A stretch of 64,000 bases of DNA from Actinoallomurus soli (lineage in GTDB: Bacteria > Actinomycetota > Actinomycetes > Streptosporangiales > Streptosporangiaceae). The DNA lies in assembly GCF_024055715.1 (NCBI RefSeq), contig NZ_JAMXMV010000016.1, positions 1-64,000 on the forward strand. Reading direction: 5' to 3'. Position numbers and translations under genes: made by a program. This document shows, one piece after another, positions 7,131 through 14,888 of this stretch; position 1 is the first letter of the stretch, and every line of letters starts with the position of its first letter. The notes below the pieces were generated by a model. The model searched no databases and was not told the origin of the DNA. It worked only from the letters and a program-made list of their open reading frames with translations.

Positions 7131-9206
7131 TCAGGGGCAGAACCGGCCGAAGCCGCCGAGCCACTGGTAGCCGGAGCCGGTCCAGGAGCCCTGGCTCAGG
7201 TCGCCACCGGCCCACATGCACCCGTTGTTGTCCTTCACGAGCGCCCAGACGCCGTTGCCGGCCCGCGACGAGAAGGAGGGGTTCCAGTCGGGCAGGTACT
7301 TGCCCGTCTTGGCGTCCCAGGCGCCGACCATGTTGAGGCGGTGCACGTTGGAGTAGCCGCCGGTCTTCGGGTCCGGGTACGTCCAGCCGTCGGTGTAGTC
7401 GAAGTCGAAACCGTGCGACCCGGCGTACAGGACGCCGTTGATCTCGACGGACGACTGGAAGTCACCGCCGGAGCGGGCGAGGTTGCCGCCGATCTTCTTG
7501 TCGAAGTCCCGGTCGTAGACCTGCAGGTCGTGCTCCGACCCGCCCATCCAGACGCGGTCGCCGACCTCGAGGATCGTGTTGCGGTACGGCTTGCTCGGGT
7601 CGTCGGTGCTGGGGATCCACTTGGTGTCGCCCAGCCCCGAGATGTGGCCGCCCGGTGCCGCCGTGCTGACGATCGCGAAGTCCTTGAGCGACACCTCCTT
7701 CTGCTTGCCCATGTGCTGCATGCGGCCGCCGAAGTAGACGCGGTCACCCTGCGAGCTGGCGTCGAGCGAGTAGACGCCCGCGTCGAAGAACGGGTTCCAG
7801 GTGGTGTCCGGGGTCCCGTCCGTCACCTTGACGCGCGCGGCGCCGCCGACCCAGAACGGCGACTTGCTGATGGTCGTGCCGCCCTTGATGTGGTCGAACG
7901 TGCCACCGATGTAGAGCCAGCCGTCCTGGATGTCCATGGCCCGGCCGCGCGGGATGTTGGGGTTGCCGTTGGCGTCCTTACCGCCGCGGATCAGGCTGGA
8001 CTTCCAGGTGGACAGCGGCGCGCCGGTCTTCAGGTCGAGTGCCGCGAGGCCCGACGTGTTGGCGACGCCGTTCACGTTGGTGAAGTCACCGGAGACGAAC
8101 AGCTTGTCGCTGGTCCCCTTGATCGCCCAGACCTCACCGTCCAGCTTGGGCCGGAACCCGGTCTTCCACTCGCCGGTGCTCGTGTCGAACGCCGCGAGGT
8201 AGGACTGCTGGACCTTGTCGCCGGCCGCCGGGTTGGCGCCCTTCTGCACGTACTTGAACTCGCCACCGACGTAGAGGGTGCTCCCGACGACGCCGAGGGC
8301 GTGCACCTCGATGTGGTTCTCACCGCTGAGGCCGCTGACCACGCCGGTCACGCCCCAGGGGCTCGGCGAGGTCTTGCCGCTGAGCAGCTTCGGCGTGGCC
8401 GGGGCCGGACCGCCGGTCGAGGTCGTGATCTTTGGACGGATCCAGACCTGCGTGAAGGGGGTGGGCAGGCCACTGGAGGTCGCCTTCCAGAGGTAGCTGC
8501 TCGAGCTGGTCGACGCGCCCGAGATGCTCGTGGTGTAGGCGAAGCCCTTCTTCCACGAGTCGGCCTGGGCCTTGACGGTCGACAGGCCGTTGTACGGGTG
8601 CAGGAAGTCGGACTTCTTGATCGCGTCGGTGTACCCGCCGTCGTAGGTCGTGCCGTCGAAGGACGCCGAGCTCAGCGGGAGCCCGCCGTCGAAGGTCCAC
8701 GACCAGTCGGCCAGGTCCTTGTACTTGAGCGAGACGTCCTGCCAGGAGGTGCCCTCGGCGTTCTTGGCGCGGTGAAGCCGCACCTCGTCGATCGAACCAC
8801 CGTTGAACAGGCCGTTGATGGTGTCGCCGGGGACCGTGGCCGGTGAGAAGGCGCCGGTGCCGGTCGGGGTGTTGCGCACGTTGGACGCGCTGCTCTGGCC
8901 GGCGTAGTGGAAGTTCCAGTTCTCGCGGCCACGGCCGACGAGAATCCAGCCTCCACCGTCGGTGGTCATGTCGCAGTAGAACTGCTGGGCGCTGCTCATC
9001 CGAGGCGTCTTCAGCCAGTACAGGCCGGTCGTGCTCTTCGGATAGTCCTGCTTGACGGCCCAGCAGGACAGCGCGGCGGCGCCGGAGGACTTGCCGTCCG
9101 GCGCGCCCGCACTGGCCCAGTTGGGGACGAAGATGACGCCGGCGGCGACCAAGGCGGCCGCACCGGCGACCAGGGGGGCCTTGCGCGCAGGCAGACGGAA
9201 TGCCAT
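7131..9206 (-). CDS. Secreted protein with fibrinogen-like domain and beta-propeller repeats
   Basis: 691 residues. The N-terminus is a Sec signal peptide (basic MAFRLPARK, hydrophobic stretch, cleavage near ASA-GAPDG). Residues about 45-270 look like a fibrinogen C-terminal domain: SCWAVKQDYPKSTTGLYWLK, then FYCDMTTDGGGWILVGRG, the hallmark CDM.TDGGGW motif. Residues about 285-690 hold repeated LYVGGEF, LFVSGDFTNVNG, LYIGGTFDHIKGG and VYFGGRM blades, a delta-60/Kelch-like propeller, ending in a Trp/Gly-rich strand. Bacterial fibrinogen-like domains are thought to bind acetylated sugars or surface polymers. With its own promoter upstream and the polysaccharide genes nearby, an extracellular matrix-binding role is inferred. 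Confidence 0.75.
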   Translation of the reverse strand: MAFRLPARKAPLVAGAAALVAAGVIFVPNWASAGAPDGKSSGAAALSCWAVKQDYPKSTTGLYWLKTPRMSSAQQFYCDMTTDGGGWILVGRGRENWNFHYAGQSSASNVRNTPTGTGAFSPATVPGDTINGLFNGGSIDEVRLHRAKNAEGTSWQDVSLKYKDLADWSWTFDGGLPLSSASFDGTTYDGGYTDAIKKSDFLHPYNGLSTVKAQADSWKKGFAYTTSISGASTSSSSYLWKATSSGLPTPFTQVWIRPKITTSTGGPAPATPKLLSGKTSPSPWGVTGVVSGLSGENHIEVHALGVVGSTLYVGGEFKYVQKGANPAAGDKVQQSYLAAFDTSTGEWKTGFRPKLDGEVWAIKGTSDKLFVSGDFTNVNGVANTSGLAALDLKTGAPLSTWKSSLIRGGKDANGNPNIPRGRAMDIQDGWLYIGGTFDHIKGGTTISKSPFWVGGAARVKVTDGTPDTTWNPFFDAGVYSLDASSQGDRVYFGGRMQHMGKQKEVSLKDFAIVSTAAPGGHISGLGDTKWIPSTDDPSKPYRNTILEVGDRVWMGGSEHDLQVYDRDFDKKIGGNLARSGGDFQSSVEINGVLYAGSHGFDFDYTDGWTYPDPKTGGYSNVHRLNMVGAWDAKTGKYLPDWNPSFSSRAGNGVWALVKDNNGCMWAGGDLSQGSWTGSGYQWLGGFGRFCP

Positions 9207-9294
9207 GAACTCTCCCGCGGAGATAAAGCGGCGAGCAGAGGGGCTCGGGGATAATCAATCTGCGGCACAGAGAAGCTGGCGCAGGAACGTGGCA

Positions 9295-9327
9295 AAATTA
9301 GTGCAACGTGCACTCGTTGTCAACGAG
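9295..9327 (-). promoter_or_regulatory. Sigma-70-like promoter overlapped by two palindromes
   Basis: On the minus strand TTGACA (9323-9318) and TAATTT (9300-9295) are separated by exactly 17 bases, about 90 bases before the fibrinogen-domain start. Two inverted repeats overlap it: 9313-9327 (CTCGTTG-T-CAACGAG) over the -35 box and 9301-9313 (GTGCA-ACG-TGCAC) in the spacer. This looks like a regulated vegetative promoter with an operator in its core. Confidence 0.6.
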
Positions 9328-9426
9328 AGTAATCATTTCGCTATTGCCGGTGATTAGCGCGAGAAAAATCGCTGCTGAGGCGAGTAAACCTCCCACGGGG
9401 GCTGCGCGTCGCCCCACGCCGCCGCG

Positions 9427-10329
9427 TCAGGCCGGCCAGGAGTACTCCTCGCCCAGCAGCTCGTACAGGGCCCGGTTGTGCGGCCGGTAGAACTCGGTGA
9501 GCTCCTCCTTGGTGGCCGGATTCATCGGCGGCGCCGGAAGATGGTTGTGCCGCTCGGCGATCTTCAGCGGATGTGCAGGAAGTCCCAGGAATTCGGTGAC
9601 CCGGTCCACGGCCGCCTGTTCGTTCGTGTACAGGTCCTCCGCCGGCATGATGAGGAACTGCTCGCGTGGGAAGACCGAGAACCAGTGCTCCAGCTGCGGC
9701 CGGTAGATGCCGCGGTCCCGGTAGGTGTAGAAGTCGTGGGCCCGGCTGTAGTACATCGGGTCGGCGGCCATCTTCTCGCGCTCGCCGCGCAGCCGCTCCG
9801 GCTCGGCCGCCAGGGCGTCCTCGAAGCTCAGGTCCTCGACGCCGTCCCCGACCCGCTCCCAGTAGTGGGAGTAGGCCCGTTTCACCGGATCGCGCAGCGT
9901 CACGATGATCTTCACGTCCGGAGTGCGGGCGCGCACCCGCTCCGGCACCGGCGGGTAGTACATGTAGTACGGGCAGGCCTCGCCGGTGACGGGCCGGGGG
10001 CCGCCGAGGCGCTGCTGGATCCGGTCGAGCTCCTCCTCGGTGGCGAAGTGCGAGCGGTACCAGTCGTCGCCCCGGTCGTAGTTGACGTAGTAGTAGCCGG
10101 GGCTCTTGACCCCGCGCGACTCCGGATACATCGGCATGACCAGCGGGTGCTGGATGAGGTAGTTCCACAGCGAGGTCGTGCCGCCGCGCTTGGTGCCGAT
10201 GATGAGGAAGTCCGGCAGGTGCCGCCGGCCGGCGGTCCGCACGGCGTACGCGCGCGTCGTCGCGTTGGCCGCGTCCTTCACCCAGCGTGGCGAGCGGTCC
10301 TTCGCCCACCCGACGAACCCGGTCGGCAC
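9427..10329 (-). CDS. PAPS-dependent sulfotransferase
   Basis: 300 residues. The 5'-phosphosulfate loop is FLIIGTKRGGTTSLWNYL (about 41-58), and the 3'-phosphate-binding strand/helix is VTLRDPVKRAYSHYWE (about 145-160). Both are needed to bind PAPS in cytosolic and carbohydrate sulfotransferases. No signal peptide or transmembrane helix is visible, so it should act in the cytoplasm, probably on a lipid-linked sugar or repeat unit. It sits one base from the flippase gene and in the same direction, inside the polysaccharide locus that also encodes cysD, cysN and cysQ. A natural-product or protein substrate cannot be excluded. Confidence 0.85.
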   Translation of the reverse strand: MPTGFVGWAKDRSPRWVKDAANATTRAYAVRTAGRRHLPDFLIIGTKRGGTTSLWNYLIQHPLVMPMYPESRGVKSPGYYYVNYDRGDDWYRSHFATEEELDRIQQRLGGPRPVTGEACPYYMYYPPVPERVRARTPDVKIIVTLRDPVKRAYSHYWERVGDGVEDLSFEDALAAEPERLRGEREKMAADPMYYSRAHDFYTYRDRGIYRPQLEHWFSVFPREQFLIMPAEDLYTNEQAAVDRVTEFLGLPAHPLKIAERHNHLPAPPMNPATKEELTEFYRPHNRALYELLGEEYSWPA

Positions 10330-10330
10330 G

Positions 10331-12043
10331 TCAGCCCTCCTCTTTCTCCCCGGCGCGCCCGCGTGACCGCAGCGCCCCGAACATCACGTCGGCCTGCAGC
10401 ACGTGCCGCAGCCGCCACAGCACGGCACCGTAGCCGCCGGTGGCCAGGACGGCGTACGCGGCGAACGCCGGCAGGCCGGTGCCCAGGAGGATCCGCAGCA
10501 CGATGCCGAGGCCGCCGAACCACACCAGCGCCCAGGCCCCGACGGGAGCGAGCGTACGTGTCCGCAGCCGCAGGCCCATGAGGTAGCGAACCTGCACCAC
10601 GGCCAGCAGGTTGTCCACGAGCATCGAGACGCCCCACGCGGTGGCGGCTCCGATGATGCCGAACGACGGCACCAGCAGCAGGTGCAGCACCACCATGAGG
10701 ACCACGACGACGGCCTTGTCGATCAGGTTCCACGAGCTCTTGCCGCCCATCAGCAGGACCGTCTGCACGTTCCCGGTCGCCAGCACCAGCGCCATGGCGC
10801 AGGCAAGGATCGCCATCGCCCCGGCGCCGCCGCGGAAGTCCGTGCCGAACAGCGTGAGGACGAACGGCCCGAACACCGCGAGGGCGAGGTACAGCGGCCA
10901 GGAGGCGGCGACGATCCAGCCGGTCGCGACCGCGTTCAGGTCCTCGGCCTGCCGGGTCTCCCCCCGCGCGAGCAGGCCGGCGATCTGCGGCGCGACGGCG
11001 AGCCGGGTGGCCGCCAGCACGAGCGTCCCGGTCGTGATGAACCGGCCGGCCGTGGCGTAGATGCCCGCGTCGTGGCTGGACACCATCGCGCTGACGAGCG
11101 GAACGCCGAGCCAGGTGACGACGATCTCGAGCATGGCCGCCACGCCGCGCAGCCCCGAGAAGGCCCAGAACTCCCGGACCGCCGAAGACGCCGCGCCGCC
11201 GGACGCGATCCCGTCCCCTCCGGCCAAGGCGGGTGCGATCTGGCCTGCTCCGGCCACCGCGGGTGCGATCGGGCCTGCTCCGGCCGCCGCGGGTGCGACC
11301 TGATCCGGTCCGGCCGCCGTGGACGCGACCCGGGCCGCTCCGGCCGCCGCATGGTCCTCCGACTCCGCCCGGCGGAGCAGCCGCCACAGGATCGCGACCG
11401 CCGCGACGAAGGTCAGCGCGATGGGCAGTGACCAGGCGACCATGACCCCGCCGGCGCCGTAGCCGACGGCGGCGACGGCGATGACGAGCACCGGGCGGCT
11501 CAGCGGCGTGACGACGTTCGCCTGGACGGTGAACGCGGCGAGACTGCCCATGCCGCGGGTGCCCGAGAGCGCGACGTTGCGGGCGGCCGACACGGCCAGG
11601 ACGGGTCCGCAGACCCGCAGCAGGAACACCGCGTCGTCATGGTGCGCGGAGTCGACGAGCAGCCCGGCCAGCCACGGCGCCAGCGCGAACACCGCGAGCC
11701 CGGCGACCGCGCCGACGGCCAGCACGGGGACCAGCGCGGCGACGACGACCCGGCGGAGGTCACCGACCCGGCCGAGGGCGCGCAGGCGCGCCGTCGTGCG
11801 TACCAGGCCCGTGTCGGCGCCCAGCTCGGTGACCTCCGTGAGGATCATGAAGAGCGCGACCACGGTGAAGAAGACGCCCGTCTGCGCCGGGCCCAGCACC
11901 CGCGCGACGACGACGGTCAGCAGGAAGCCCGCCACCGCGGCGACGCCGGAGCCGACCAGCCCGATCGCCCCGCCGCGCGCGAACTCCCGTACGTGCGAGC
12001 GCCCGGCGCGGTCGTCCCGCGCGGCCTCGGCCTGAGTGGTCAA
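10331..12043 (-). CDS. Wzx-type polysaccharide flippase
   Basis: 570 residues with 12-14 predicted membrane helices, starting GGAIGLVGSGVAAVAGFLLTV after a short basic N-terminus. The pattern (VVARVLGPAQTGVFFTVVAL, then LGADTGLVRTTARL) fits the oligosaccharide-flippase/MATE-like superfamily that moves undecaprenyl-linked repeat units across the membrane. A cytoplasmic loop near residues 225-275 carries an Ala/Pro-rich decapeptide repeat not expected in the family. Its ATG overlaps the stop of the upstream polymerase gene by four bases, indicating translational coupling, and the sulfotransferase follows directly. Confidence 0.8.
   Translation of the reverse strand: MTTQAEAARDDRAGRSHVREFARGGAIGLVGSGVAAVAGFLLTVVVARVLGPAQTGVFFTVVALFMILTEVTELGADTGLVRTTARLRALGRVGDLRRVVVAALVPVLAVGAVAGLAVFALAPWLAGLLVDSAHHDDAVFLLRVCGPVLAVSAARNVALSGTRGMGSLAAFTVQANVVTPLSRPVLVIAVAAVGYGAGGVMVAWSLPIALTFVAAVAILWRLLRRAESEDHAAAGAARVASTAAGPDQVAPAAAGAGPIAPAVAGAGQIAPALAGGDGIASGGAASSAVREFWAFSGLRGVAAMLEIVVTWLGVPLVSAMVSSHDAGIYATAGRFITTGTLVLAATRLAVAPQIAGLLARGETRQAEDLNAVATGWIVAASWPLYLALAVFGPFVLTLFGTDFRGGAGAMAILACAMALVLATGNVQTVLLMGGKSSWNLIDKAVVVVLMVVLHLLLVPSFGIIGAATAWGVSMLVDNLLAVVQVRYLMGLRLRTRTLAPVGAWALVWFGGLGIVLRILLGTGLPAFAAYAVLATGGYGAVLWRLRHVLQADVMFGALRSRGRAGEKEEG
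11218..11367. repeat. 30-bp tandem repeat inside the flippase gene (five units)
   Basis: Five contiguous 30-bp units starting CTCCGGCC at 11218, 11248, 11278, 11308 and 11338; the last is diverged. They keep the frame and encode a 10-residue repeat of the type AGxxxIAPAV in a predicted cytoplasmic loop of the flippase. Copy number could vary between strains without breaking the protein. Confidence 0.85.
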
Positions 12044-13467
12044 TCGTCGTCCTCTCCCTGGCTCCAGGTCGGCCCCGGGGTGTAGCGGACCCAGCCGGAC
12101 AGGGTGCGGACGTCCGACCGGGCGAGGCCGGACCCGGCCCGCCGGCGGGGCGGCCCGAGCGGCGCCACCTCCGGGCCGCCCGCCGTCTCACGCATCACGA
12201 GCGCCGCCGCCACGAAGATCACCACGAGCTGGGAGCCGTCCAGGCCGTAGTAGAACATCATGAAGGAGGCCATGACCGTCACGACGTGCAGCCACAGCAG
12301 CGCGCCCGGCGCGGCTCGCGTCCGCAGCGGAAGCAGCCACAGCCAGGCACAGAACAGGGTCAGCGCCACAAAGCCGAACGAGAACATGACGTTCCAGAAC
12401 TGGCCCTGGGTGCCGACCGAGATGCTGAGGGTGAGCGACGGACGCGGCGCGCCGAATCCGATGAACGGCGACTCCAGCGTGCGCTCGAACGCCTCCCGGT
12501 AGATGGTCGCCCGGCCGGCGTTCGTGGAGCTGTACTGGGTGCGGCTGCCGATGCTCTGCCCGACCCCGAGCGCCGAGGCCGTCGCCAGGCCGATGCCCAA
12601 GAGGACGAGCACCGCCGCCAGCCACTTCACCTGCCCGCGGAAGCCGAACCGGACGGCGGCGTACACGACGCCGACGCCGACCGCGAGGAACATCCCGCGG
12701 TTCAGCGTGCTGAAGGCGGGGACCAGCGAGGCGAGGAGCAGGACGGTGACCGCCTGCCGCCGCCACCGGACCGCCGCCGTCCGCATGTACAGGATCGCGA
12801 ACGGGACCAGCAGCGCGAAGTGGCTCCCCCACGTGTTGGTGTACGGGAACGGCGCGCTCGGCCGGTTGTAGGCGCGCGGCGCCCCCCATGGCCGCTGCAC
12901 CTCGGCGAACTTCGGGTGGACGAGGTCCTTCACGTAGTCGTTGCCGGCGATCGAGCCCGGCAGCAGACTCTGCATGGGCGTGCTGATCGACCCGTTCGGC
13001 AGGATGACGCCCAGGTAGCCGCCCGCCACCACCCAGATCCAGAACAGCACCATGAGGCCGATGGCGCGGGACAGCGGCAGCGCGCGGCGCGAGGCGTTGT
13101 AGACATAGAGGAAGAAAATGGTGGCCGCGGCGTAGTTCATGAACCGGAAGACGAACCCGATCATGCGGCCGGCGCTGTCGAGCTGGGTCGCCGACAACGT
13201 CATCCAGATCAGGAACAGCAGCCACAGCCCGAACGCGGGCGGCACACGGAGGCCGCGCCGCAGCAGCAGAACGCCGAACATCGGCAGCGCGGCCAGATCG
13301 GCGGCGAACCCGCCGAGGCCCAGCACCCACAGGACCGGGTAGCCCGCGAAGAACACCGCGAACGGCCACCGGGGCAGGTCCTGCCCCCATGACTCCTCTT
13401 CGGAGGAGGGGGCGTCGGAGACGCGCCGGGATCCCGGCCGCGCGTTCGAAGAGCTCACGGCGGTCAC
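12040..13467 (-). CDS. O-antigen polymerase/ligase-like membrane protein (Wzy)
   Basis: 475 residues with about 10-12 membrane helices and one large extracytoplasmic loop between the middle helices (about 170-215, containing PNGSISTPMQSLLPGSIAG and PRAYNRPSAPFPYTNTWG). That architecture, with an Arg/Tyr-rich segment after the loop (STLNRGMFLAVGVGVVYA and YREAFERTLESPFIGFG), is typical of the Wzy_C/O-antigen polymerase superfamily, which joins lipid-linked repeat units outside the membrane. The flippase gene overlaps it by four bases. The specificity of linkage is not predictable. Confidence 0.8.
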   Translation of the reverse strand: MTAVSSSNARPGSRRVSDAPSSEEESWGQDLPRWPFAVFFAGYPVLWVLGLGGFAADLAALPMFGVLLLRRGLRVPPAFGLWLLFLIWMTLSATQLDSAGRMIGFVFRFMNYAAATIFFLYVYNASRRALPLSRAIGLMVLFWIWVVAGGYLGVILPNGSISTPMQSLLPGSIAGNDYVKDLVHPKFAEVQRPWGAPRAYNRPSAPFPYTNTWGSHFALLVPFAILYMRTAAVRWRRQAVTVLLLASLVPAFSTLNRGMFLAVGVGVVYAAVRFGFRGQVKWLAAVLVLLGIGLATASALGVGQSIGSRTQYSSTNAGRATIYREAFERTLESPFIGFGAPRPSLTLSISVGTQGQFWNVMFSFGFVALTLFCAWLWLLPLRTRAAPGALLWLHVVTVMASFMMFYYGLDGSQLVVIFVAAALVMRETAGGPEVAPLGPPRRRAGSGLARSDVRTLSGWVRYTPGPTWSQGEDDD

Positions 13468-13659
13468 GCGGCGATCAGACCCGCAGGCCGGGAGCCGCGC
13501 TCGACGGGGCGCGCCCGGCCGCCGGAACCGCCTTCGTATCCGTTCGACACCGACAGCTCCTTAGACTGCTTGTCCCGCCGCCACGCCGGCAGGAGTTTAC
13601 CGGGGGCGGCCCCGGGCCTTACCTTCTCAAAGACTTCAGTGGGGAGAGCCGGGAACAGC

Positions 13660-14730
13660 ATGCCCATCCGCCTGTACCGCGCGTCGTCGGTGTTTCTGGC
13701 CGCGCTCTGCGCCTTCTGGCCGACCACCGCCACCGCGCGCGTCGACGGAGATCCGGGACCGATCGACGCCCAGGTCGTCGAGACCGTGACCGACACCCGC
13801 ATCACGCAGGCGAGCGGGCTGGCGACCAGCGAGAACGGCCGCATCCTCTACAGCCACGAGGACTCGGGCCGCTCCACGGACGTCTTCGGGCTCGACGCCA
13901 AGGGCAGACCGCAGTTCACCGTACGCCTGCCGGCGGGGTCCAACCAGGACTGGGAGGACATCGCCGCGGTCCGGCTCCGCAACGGCAAGCGGGCCATCTA
14001 CGTCGGCGACATCGGCGACGCGCTGAGGACCCGTCAGGCGGCGAAGAAGTCGAGCCGGCGGGACTACGCGGTGCTGAAGTTCGACGAGCCGCCCGCGAAC
14101 TCCACCGGCCAGGTCACCCCGGCCGGCCTGGAGACGTACCACCTGCGGTACGCCGACGGCGTCCCCGGGCGCAACGCCGAGTCGCTGCTCGTCCAGCCCG
14201 GCACCGGCCGCGTCTTCGTCGTCACCAAGACCGAGACCGCGCAGCAGCAGGCGTCGCTGTGGGAGGCGCCGGCGAGCCTGAACCCCCAGGGCGTCAACCT
14301 GCTGCGCAAGGTCATGGACGTCCCGGTCACCCGGGCCTCCGGCGGCGACTTCTCCCCCACCGGCGACCGCGTCGTCATCCGCGACGACGACACCGCGTAC
14401 GTCTGGTGGATCAACGACGGCGACGTGGCCAAGTCCCTCGCGGACAAGCCGACGGCGGTCCTCCTGCCCCAGCAGAAGCAGGGCGAGGGGGTCACGTTCA
14501 CGCCGGACGGTCACTCGCTGCTGGTCAACTCCGAGGGCGTCGACCAGCCCATCTGGCGGGTGCCGCTGCCGAGCTCGGTCAACGCGATGACCACGCCGCT
14601 GCCCGCGCGGCAGAGCGCCGGCGACACCGGCGGCGGCCAGGACACCACCCTCGTCGCGCTCGCCATCGGCGGTGCGGCGTTCGTCCTCGCGGTCGCACTC
14701 ATCGGCTTCCACGTCCGACGCCGCGCCTGA
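13660..14730 (+). CDS. Secreted, membrane-anchored beta-propeller-like protein
   Basis: 356 residues from the ATG at 13660, chosen because it opens a signal peptide (MPIRLYRASSVFLAALCAFWP, cleavage near ATARVDG). The body resembles the phytase-like/SdiA-regulated beta-propeller group: ASGLATSENGRILYSHEDSG, DWEDIAAVRL, NAESLLVQPGTGRVFVVTK, GGDFSPTGDRVVIRD. A Gly/Gln linker precedes a C-terminal transmembrane helix (about 329-350) with a basic HVRRRA end. It is expected on the outer face of the membrane. It is divergent from the polymerase and followed by the Wzz-like gene, so a role at the polysaccharide assembly site is possible; an enzymatic activity cannot be asserted. Confidence 0.65.
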   Translation: MPIRLYRASSVFLAALCAFWPTTATARVDGDPGPIDAQVVETVTDTRITQASGLATSENGRILYSHEDSGRSTDVFGLDAKGRPQFTVRLPAGSNQDWEDIAAVRLRNGKRAIYVGDIGDALRTRQAAKKSSRRDYAVLKFDEPPANSTGQVTPAGLETYHLRYADGVPGRNAESLLVQPGTGRVFVVTKTETAQQQASLWEAPASLNPQGVNLLRKVMDVPVTRASGGDFSPTGDRVVIRDDDTAYVWWINDGDVAKSLADKPTAVLLPQQKQGEGVTFTPDGHSLLVNSEGVDQPIWRVPLPSSVNAMTTPLPARQSAGDTGGGQDTTLVALAIGGAAFVLAVALIGFHVRRRA

Positions 14731-14809
14731 CGAGTCCCGCGCGTTCGTCGGCCGCCGCGCCTGACGGGTCCCGCGCACGTCAGGCGCCGGCGCCTGACGA
14801 GACCCGCGC
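14721..14809. repeat. Three imperfect repeats copying the 3' end of the propeller gene
   Basis: Units of about 22 bases (CCGCGCCTGACGRGTCCCGC) start at 14721, 14755 and 14787. The first contains the propeller gene's own stop codon (14728-14730) and the others carry copies of it downstream. No hairpin or coding role is evident. Confidence 0.75.
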
Positions 14810-14888
14810 AAGCACACGGATCGGCCAAGCCCGGCAAGGTATGTTATGGCGGTCTCATAGACCTTCGGCGAAGGGGCCACGCAGTCAG

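Noticed and set aside
13389-14888. N-terminal extension of the Wzz-like frame back to 13389
   Set aside because: It runs through the propeller gene in another frame and is Arg-rich; the ATG at 14889 gives the normal Wzz N-terminus.
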